The position numbers were made by a program, and so were the translations under genes. Source: Granulicella arctica (GTDB lineage: Bacteria; Acidobacteriota; Terriglobia; Terriglobales; Acidobacteriaceae). From it: a stretch of DNA of 64,000 nt. The stretch covers positions 1,853,518 to 1,917,517 of the forward strand of contig NZ_JACCCW010000002.1 in NCBI RefSeq assembly GCF_013410065.1. The letters run 5' to 3'. Numbering within the stretch: position 1 is the first letter of the stretch; the number at the start of each line of letters is the position of its first letter. Of this stretch, positions 58,685-64,000 are shown piece after piece. The notes beneath the pieces are model-generated. The model was not told where the DNA came from. It searched no databases and saw only the letters and a list, made by a program, of their open reading frames with translations.

Positions 58685-60183
58685 GACACAATCTCCTTCA
58701 ACACCCCAGCCGCCACCGCCACATCATCGAACGGCACCGTACCGTCCCTCAAGATCTGCACCTTCTCATGCCCCTTGCCCGCAATCAGCACAATATCCCC
58801 CGGTCCCGCCGCACGAATCGCAATCTCAATCGCACCCGCCCGGTCCTCTTCGACGATGCACGTAGTCCCTGTCTCATGCACGCCAACCAGAGCCTCCTCA
58901 ATAATCGCCATCGGCTCTTCACTCCGCGGATTGTCGCTCGTCAGCACCACCAGATCGCTGCCCTCGCCCGCTGCTCTGCCCATCCGCGGCCGCTTCGTCC
59001 GATCCCGATCCCCGCCACATCCAAACAGCGTAATTACGCGTCCACCATGCTCCGCAGCCAACTCCCGCGCCAGCGCAATTAGATTCCGTAACGCATCGTC
59101 CGTATGCGCATAGTCCACCACGACCGTCACGCCGCTCTCACCCGAAGCCACAACCTGAAACCGCCCCGGCACCTGTGCCCCCGCCGCCGCACCCGCAACG
59201 ATCTGCTCCAGAGTCAGTCCCCGAGCATGCGCCGCCGCACTCGCCGCCAACAGGTTGTACACATTCACCCGCCCCGTCAGCGGAGAACGCATCTCCAACG
59301 CCCCCTCCGGAGTCACCATGCGAAACAGCGTCTCCCCCGCTCGCATCCTCACCTGCTCCGCACGAAAATCCCCGCGCTCCAACCCATACGTCACCACCTG
59401 CGAGTGCCGCGCCATCCCCACCAGCCGCTCTCCATAAGCGTCATCAACATTGATCACCGCCACCCGAGGCACTACCGTCCCCACACCCTCAAACAACCGC
59501 GCCTTCGCCGCGAAGTAAGCCTCCATCGTCCCGTGATAATCCAGATGATCCTGCGTCAGATTCGTGAACATCGCCACGTCCACCGGCATCCCCCACACCC
59601 GCTCCTGCTCGAGCGCATGGCTGGACATCTCCATCACCGCCTCCATCGCCCCCGCCTTCACACCATCCGCAAACAGCTCCAGCACATCGCGGCTCTCCGG
59701 CGTCGTATGCGGCGACACCCGCACCGCATCGCCCACGTGATACTCAATCGTCCCCACCAGCACACACGTCCGCCCTACACTCCGCAGCATCGACTCCAGC
59801 AGGTACGAGGTCGTCGTCTTCCCATTCGTCCCCGTCACCGCACTCAGCGCCAGCGTCCGCTCCGGATGCCCGAACACATTCGCCGAAACCTCGGCCAGCG
59901 CCCGCCTTCCATGCTCGACCAGATAAAACGGTGTTCCCGGAAAATCAACCCGCGCAGCCTCCCACACCACGCGCGAATCCGTCACCACTACCGCAGCCCC
60001 ACGCTCAACCGCACCAGCGATAAACCGGTTCCCATCCGTAGCTCCACCCCGCATCGCCACGAACACATCGCCCGGCCCAACCCGCCGCGAATCGTACTCA
60101 ACACCACGCACTTCCACTACACCTTCGCCGCGCTCCAGAGCCTCAACGCCGCGCATCGCCTCGTCGTTCCACATAGTCTGCAT
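58681..60183 (-). CDS. murE: UDP-MurNAc-L-Ala-D-Glu-diamino acid ligase MurE
   Basis: MurE adds the third residue of the stem peptide. The 500 residues show YDSRRVGPGDVFVAMRGGATDG, the ATP site AVTGTNGKTTTSYLLES, MEMSSHALEQERV, TNLTQDHLDYHGTMEAYFAAK and the C-terminal SDNPRSEEPMAI. The DNPR motif is the one that binds meso-diaminopimelate, so the wall is probably of the mDAP type. It starts 33 bases after ftsI and overlaps murF. Confidence 0.97.
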   Translation of the reverse strand: MQTMWNDEAMRGVEALERGEGVVEVRGVEYDSRRVGPGDVFVAMRGGATDGNRFIAGAVERGAAVVVTDSRVVWEAARVDFPGTPFYLVEHGRRALAEVSANVFGHPERTLALSAVTGTNGKTTTSYLLESMLRSVGRTCVLVGTIEYHVGDAVRVSPHTTPESRDVLELFADGVKAGAMEAVMEMSSHALEQERVWGMPVDVAMFTNLTQDHLDYHGTMEAYFAAKARLFEGVGTVVPRVAVINVDDAYGERLVGMARHSQVVTYGLERGDFRAEQVRMRAGETLFRMVTPEGALEMRSPLTGRVNVYNLLAASAAAHARGLTLEQIVAGAAAGAQVPGRFQVVASGESGVTVVVDYAHTDDALRNLIALARELAAEHGGRVITLFGCGGDRDRTKRPRMGRAAGEGSDLVVLTSDNPRSEEPMAIIEEALVGVHETGTTCIVEEDRAGAIEIAIRAAGPGDIVLIAGKGHEKVQILRDGTVPFDDVAVAAGVLKEIVS

Positions 60184-60216
60184 TCTACTGTTCGACCAAC
60201 AAAGAAGCGCCCACCG

Positions 60217-62553
60217 TCACCGTCCGAACCGGACGACAACCTCGGTTCCCGATGGCACCATCGTCCCCGCTGCTGGCTCCTGCTCGCGCGCCAGCCCGCT
60301 CCCCGTCGGCTGCACCCGCAACCCCGCGGACTCCGCCTGCACCACCACCGACCGCAACCCCGCGCCTACAAACGAAGGCACCGCCACCCGCTGCCCCGCA
60401 TCCACCACCACGCCGCCATTCCCGTTCTGCTGCACCATAGGAGCAATCTTCGGCGCCGTCATCTTCGCCGAATCGTCCGTATCCTTGATCCCAAGAATCG
60501 CATTCGCACCACCGCCAGCATGAAACGCCGCTAGCACCTTCTCCGGAAGCAGCTTCATCAACCCTTCCGGCTTCGCCGCAGCAACATGCGCGTGCACCTC
60601 AGCCGGAGCAGGAACCACACTGTCCTTCGAAGCCTCCACAGATGCCCGCAGCGGATCATCTGCCGGAAGATTATCCGCATCCGCCAGCATCGCCCCTACA
60701 TCCGCCCCATTGTCGACGGGCCCATCTTCAGACGCATCATCCTTAGCCGCGACCTCCAGGTCCTTCTTAGCCTGCAACGGCTGGTCGTGCGGAACCCCAA
60801 GGTACTCGAGCACCTGTTGCGCTACCTCGCGAAAGACCGGAGCACTCGTCTCCGCCCCATACCGCGACCCCACCGTCGGGTTATCGATCACCACCGTCAC
60901 CGAGATCGCTGGATTGCTCACCGGCGCAAACCCCGCAAAACTCGCCACCAGCTTCGTATGCGAATACGTACGCGTCGCCGGATCGATCTTCTGCGCCGTA
61001 CCCGTCTTACCCGCCGAGCTATACCCATTCAACCGCGCGAGTTTGCCCGTCCCCTCCACCACGATCCCCTGCATCATCGACCGCATCTTCGCCGACGTCA
61101 TCTCCGTGATCACGCGATGCGCCCCATCCGGCAGCTTCTCCGGCAACTGGTTCGCTGGACGAAACGCCGCAGGCTGTAGCCGCGCATCGCCCTTCATCTC
61201 ATCCGTCGACTCCAGCAGCACATGCGGAGGCATATACACCCCACCATTCGCAATTGCGCTCACCATCGTCACCAGCTGCACCGGAGTCACGCCGACCTCC
61301 TGACCAATCGCGATCGACAAAATGCTCGTCGCACCCCACCGCTTCGGGTTGCGCAGCAACCCACGCGTCTCACTCGGCAACTCAATGCCCGAGCGATCTC
61401 CGAATCCGAAGCCTTTCACATAATCGTAAAATTTCTGGCTTCCGAGCTTCAAAGCCATCTTCGCCGCGCCCACATCGCTTGAGTGTTCCAGCGCATACTG
61501 CACCGTCACCCGCCCAAAGCGATCTGACTTATCGTCATGCAGCGTCCGGCCATACATCGTCATCGCGCCGCCCTGGCAATCCACAATATCGGTCGGCTGA
61601 ACCCCCGCCCCATCCAGTGCCGCCGAATACGTCACCAGCTTGAACGTCGACCCCGGCTCATACACATCGCTCACCGCCAGGTTCGACAGCACGCTCGCAT
61701 CCATATGCCGCTGATCATTCGGATTGAACCGCGGCGAGATCGCCAGCGCCAGAATCTGCCCCGTATGCGGATCCTGCACCACCACCGTTCCGTGCAGCGC
61801 CTTCATCTTCGCCATCTGCGCATCCAGCGCACGCTCCGCCATGTACTGGATATTCGCGTCGATCGTCAGCACCAGGTTTTCACCTGGCATCGGCTGCGTC
61901 TCCTGGCTCCCCAACACATGCCGCTTCGCATCGAGAGCCGTCAACATATGCCCCGGCACCCCATGCATATCATCATCAAACTGACGCTCCAGGCCGCCCA
62001 ATCCAATATCGTCCGTGCCGACATACCCCAGCACCTGCGCCGCCAGATCACCGTTCGGATAGAACCGCTTGAACTCCTTCTGAAAATAAACGCCCTTCAG
62101 ATTCAGCTCGCGCACCCGGCTCACCGTCTCCGGATCAAGCTTACGCGCCACCCACGCAAAGCCGTGCGACGCATTGAACCGCGCCATCATCTGCTGCTTC
62201 GACGTAAAGTTATCCGCCGGGTCCGCATGAACAATACGCGACAGCAGCTCCGCCGTCATCTCCTTGTTATCGCCCAGCTCCGACGGCACCGCATACACGC
62301 TGTCCACCGACACCGTCATCGCCAGCTCACGCAGATTGCGGTCGTACAAAACCCCGCGCCGCGGAGCAACCTCAAACCCGCTCTGCTGCTGCAACGCCGC
62401 TACATGCTGATAGTGCCCATGACGGATCACCTGCAACCACGTCAGCCGCAACCCGATAATTACCGTCCAGGCGCAAAAAAACAGCGCCACATAGGCGAAG
62501 CGGATCCTCCGTATCGGAGCGGTCAACGTCTGCCGTGGTGGCGCCTGATTCAT
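60217..62553 (-). CDS. ftsI: Septal PBP FtsI with C-terminal PASTA domain
   Basis: A 778-residue class B penicillin-binding protein, the septal transpeptidase. After one N-terminal span (FAYVALFFCAWTVIIGLRLTW) come the pedestal domain (RRGVLYDRNLRELAMTV) and the transpeptidase domain with Ser302 in EPGSTFKLV, a second motif S-S-D around residue 355 instead of the usual S-x-N, and K516-T-G518. A linker of roughly 110 residues rich in Ala, Asp and Glu precedes a single PASTA domain (about 720-778: VAVPSFVGAGLRSVVVQAE). PASTA tails occur in some FtsI homologues and may sense wall fragments. It is 46 bases after ftsL. Confidence 0.95.
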   Translation of the reverse strand: MNQAPPRQTLTAPIRRIRFAYVALFFCAWTVIIGLRLTWLQVIRHGHYQHVAALQQQSGFEVAPRRGVLYDRNLRELAMTVSVDSVYAVPSELGDNKEMTAELLSRIVHADPADNFTSKQQMMARFNASHGFAWVARKLDPETVSRVRELNLKGVYFQKEFKRFYPNGDLAAQVLGYVGTDDIGLGGLERQFDDDMHGVPGHMLTALDAKRHVLGSQETQPMPGENLVLTIDANIQYMAERALDAQMAKMKALHGTVVVQDPHTGQILALAISPRFNPNDQRHMDASVLSNLAVSDVYEPGSTFKLVTYSAALDGAGVQPTDIVDCQGGAMTMYGRTLHDDKSDRFGRVTVQYALEHSSDVGAAKMALKLGSQKFYDYVKGFGFGDRSGIELPSETRGLLRNPKRWGATSILSIAIGQEVGVTPVQLVTMVSAIANGGVYMPPHVLLESTDEMKGDARLQPAAFRPANQLPEKLPDGAHRVITEMTSAKMRSMMQGIVVEGTGKLARLNGYSSAGKTGTAQKIDPATRTYSHTKLVASFAGFAPVSNPAISVTVVIDNPTVGSRYGAETSAPVFREVAQQVLEYLGVPHDQPLQAKKDLEVAAKDDASEDGPVDNGADVGAMLADADNLPADDPLRASVEASKDSVVPAPAEVHAHVAAAKPEGLMKLLPEKVLAAFHAGGGANAILGIKDTDDSAKMTAPKIAPMVQQNGNGGVVVDAGQRVAVPSFVGAGLRSVVVQAESAGLRVQPTGSGLAREQEPAAGTMVPSGTEVVVRFGR

Positions 62554-62599
62554 GTCGATTCCTGCTGTTTCTTCTTGTAACTTAAGTTGTTACATATCG

Positions 62600-63127
62600 T
62601 TAGTAAGCATTCAAAGCAGGAGTGGAAGCCTGTGCCAGCACCGGAGCATTCGCATCGCTACCATCCGGACGAACCACTTGTCCCGGCTGCGGCTCATCGA
62701 GACCAAGCTGCTTCGCAATCCGGTCGATTCTTCCCGGATCCGTCAACTGCGCCTCGCTCAGACGAAGCTCGCGGTTCTGCTCCCGCATCTGCTCCACCTG
62801 CACCTTCTGCGCCTCGACGTGATACCCCACCTCGATCGCCGCAAAGTGCTGCCACACATACACCATCACCAGCAGAAACAGAACACTCATCGCCATCGTG
62901 AAGCTGCGCATCTCGCGCTGCCGCTCCGGATCATTCGCCTTCACAATGCGGCTATTATCGATATGCTTCGCAAAGAACACCTCGAGCGCCGGTCCACGCC
63001 GCGCCTTGCGCTGCTCTTCGAACAGGCGGTGATTCCGCTCCGCCAGCGTCTCCGTACGGCTGCGCGCCCCACGCGAGCTCCCCGCCTGCCCCGCCATTAC
63101 TCCCGCACCTATCGCCATCGTCGCCAT
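62600..63127 (-). CDS. ftsL: FtsL-like cell division protein
   Basis: This 175-residue bitopic protein stands in the normal ftsL place between rsmH and ftsI. A long cytoplasmic head (about 72 residues, charged) precedes one span (FTMAMSVLFLLVMVYVWQHF) and a periplasmic coiled coil (KVQVEQMREQNRELRLSEAQL) ending in the FtsL-type DPGRIDRIAKQLGLDEPQPGQVV. FtsL joins FtsB and FtsQ to activate the septal synthase FtsWI. Sequence conservation is low in this family, so position and topology carry the assignment. Confidence 0.9.
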   Translation of the reverse strand: MATMAIGAGVMAGQAGSSRGARSRTETLAERNHRLFEEQRKARRGPALEVFFAKHIDNSRIVKANDPERQREMRSFTMAMSVLFLLVMVYVWQHFAAIEVGYHVEAQKVQVEQMREQNRELRLSEAQLTDPGRIDRIAKQLGLDEPQPGQVVRPDGSDANAPVLAQASTPALNAY

Positions 63128-63198
63128 CGTTTTGCTCCTGTCGCCCGTTGCCCTCGAACCCTCAACCCCAAAGAAACCTATCTACCTTCCCTCAAATA

Positions 63199-63289
63199 CG
63201 ATCGGACCGGGATCGCTATGGGGGAAGGGACTTTGTCGTACTGAGTTGTCTTTCGCCTGAAAGAAGGTGGGACAACCCCGGCCCGATCG
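63199..63289 (-). promoter_or_regulatory. Compound folded element between rsmH and ftsL
   Basis: A 13-bp outer stem with one mismatch (CGATCGGACCGGG at 63199-63211 with CCCGGCCCGATCG at 63277-63289) encloses a second stem (GTTGTC 63245-63250 with GACAAC 63271-63276) which holds a mini-hairpin (TTTC-GCCT-GAAA, 63251-63262). The outer 3' arm stacks directly on the inner stem. It sits in the 202-base gap between rsmH and ftsL, in their transcription direction, and may attenuate or control the downstream dcw genes. Confidence 0.55.
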
Positions 63290-63329
63290 CTTGTACGTCC
63301 AAACTTGATACTGCAACTGTTACAAATTC

Positions 63330-64000
63330 CTAAATCTTCTCTGCCGCCCGCATCTTCGCGCTTCTCGATCGCGGATTTCGCATCGACTCCTGCTCCTCCG
63401 CGACGACCGGCTTCTTCGTCAAAACCTCATACACCTTGCTCCGGCCAGCCTCACGGAACGCATCCTTTACCAGCCGGTCCTCCAACGAATGAAAGCTGAT
63501 CAACACCAACCTCCCTCCCGGCTTCAACAGAGACGGCGCGCTCTCCAGCAGCGACTCAATCTCTCCCAACTCGTTATTCACTCGAATTCGAAGCGCCTGA
63601 AAGGTCTTCGTCGCCGGATGGATCTTATCCCCTTTCATTGCTGGGGCCGCGGCCGATATCACTTGAGCCAATTCCGCTGTCGTTGATATCGGCCGGGCCC
63701 TCACAATGGCTCTGGCGATTCTCCGCGATCTCCTTTCGTCTCCAAATTCGTAAATCAGATCGGCGAGTTCGTTTTCGTCTTCCTGATTTACCACTTGCTC
63801 GGCCGTCTCTCCACTGCGCGTATCCATCCGCATATCAAGTGGACCGTCGTGCCGAAAACTAAATCCTCTGTGCGCCTCGTCCAGCTGTAGACTGCTGACT
63901 CCGAAGTCCGCCAGCAACCCATCCAGGCTTCCCGGCTTGATCTCGCTGGCCGCCTCGGAGAACGCCCGGGGCACATACACCACCTTCGGCATCGCCTCTC
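63330..64000 (-). CDS. rsmH: 16S rRNA m4C1402 methyltransferase RsmH (5' end outside window)
   Basis: This is the C-terminal three quarters of RsmH (MraW), about 223 residues, cut by the window end; the reading frame stays open to base 64000. It methylates N4 of C1402 in 16S rRNA. Family blocks seen are [22 protein letters not shown] (here in part), [49 protein letters not shown] and [18 protein letters not shown]. It is the first dcw gene in view; mraZ, if present, would be beyond 64000. A 202-base gap to ftsL contains the folded element at 63199-63289. Confidence 0.95.
   Translation of the reverse strand, partial: EAMPKVVYVPRAFSEAASEIKPGSLDGLLADFGVSSLQLDEAHRGFSFRHDGPLDMRMDTRSGETAEQVVNQEDENELADLIYEFGDERRSRRIARAIVRARPISTTAELAQVISAAAPAMKGDKIHPATKTFQALRIRVNNELGEIESLLESAPSLLKPGGRLVLISFHSLEDRLVKDAFREAGRSKVYEVLTKKPVVAEEQESMRNPRSRSAKMRAAEKI

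Overview
The window is about 61% GC chromosomal DNA. Its gene content points to an acidobacterium of the Terriglobia/Acidobacteriaceae type (Granulicella, Edaphobacter and Terriglobus relatives). The clues are BshC, a Wzi-like capsule assembly protein, a TonB receptor with an N-terminal carboxypeptidase-regulatory-like domain, and a large minus-strand division and cell wall (dcw) cluster. The lineage is inferred from protein style; no rRNA or tRNA gene was found to confirm it.

Layout. 1-11.7 kb is housekeeping: a small CPxCG protein, bacillithiol synthase bshC, a Nudix hydrolase, a cold-shock gene with a long leader hairpin, polX, a heme O synthase group (ctaB, DUF420 protein, small membrane protein, secreted thioredoxin-fold protein), ssb and a KimA-like APC transporter. 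11.7-22.4 kb is visibly AT-richer, with different codon use. It carries a CzcCBA-type RND metal efflux operon, a Wzi-family outer membrane protein and a divergent response regulator/histidine kinase pair, and reads as an acquired island. 22.4-27.1 kb (minus strand) holds a PepSY reductase-like membrane protein, a TonB-dependent receptor, an ECF sigma factor with a six-cysteine tail and a 32-residue peptide built of four CxC motifs. This looks like a metal-responsive unit and is the most interesting candidate system here. 27.1-37.4 kb holds a DHH phosphoesterase, a CPBP protease, a CPA1 antiporter and a tight plus-strand run: penicillin acylase family protein, multi-spanning membrane protein, polyprenyl synthase, DUF59 protein, methyltransferase.

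37.5-64 kb is a rearranged dcw locus. On the minus strand, in transcription order, it runs rsmH (cut by the window end), ftsL, ftsI with a PASTA domain, murE, murF, a histone-H1-like Lys/Ala-rich protein, mraY, murD, ftsW, murG, then an interruption (WxxGxW protein and acetamidase on the plus strand, an Orn/Lys/Arg decarboxylase on the minus strand), then murC, ftsQ and ftsA. ftsZ is not behind ftsA: it sits about 4 kb away on the opposite strand, followed by a small transpeptidase, nnr and tsaE. murB and ddl are not in the visible part of the cluster.

Noncoding structure is unusually rich. There are three long hairpins capped by GNRA-type tetraloops (before the cold-shock gene, before the efflux operon, in the histidine kinase leader), terminator-like hairpins, operator-like palindromes before the Wzi gene, paired repeats around the TonB receptor promoter and before ftsZ, and a compound folded element between rsmH and ftsL. 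No transposase, integrase, CRISPR array, tRNA or rRNA was recognised.
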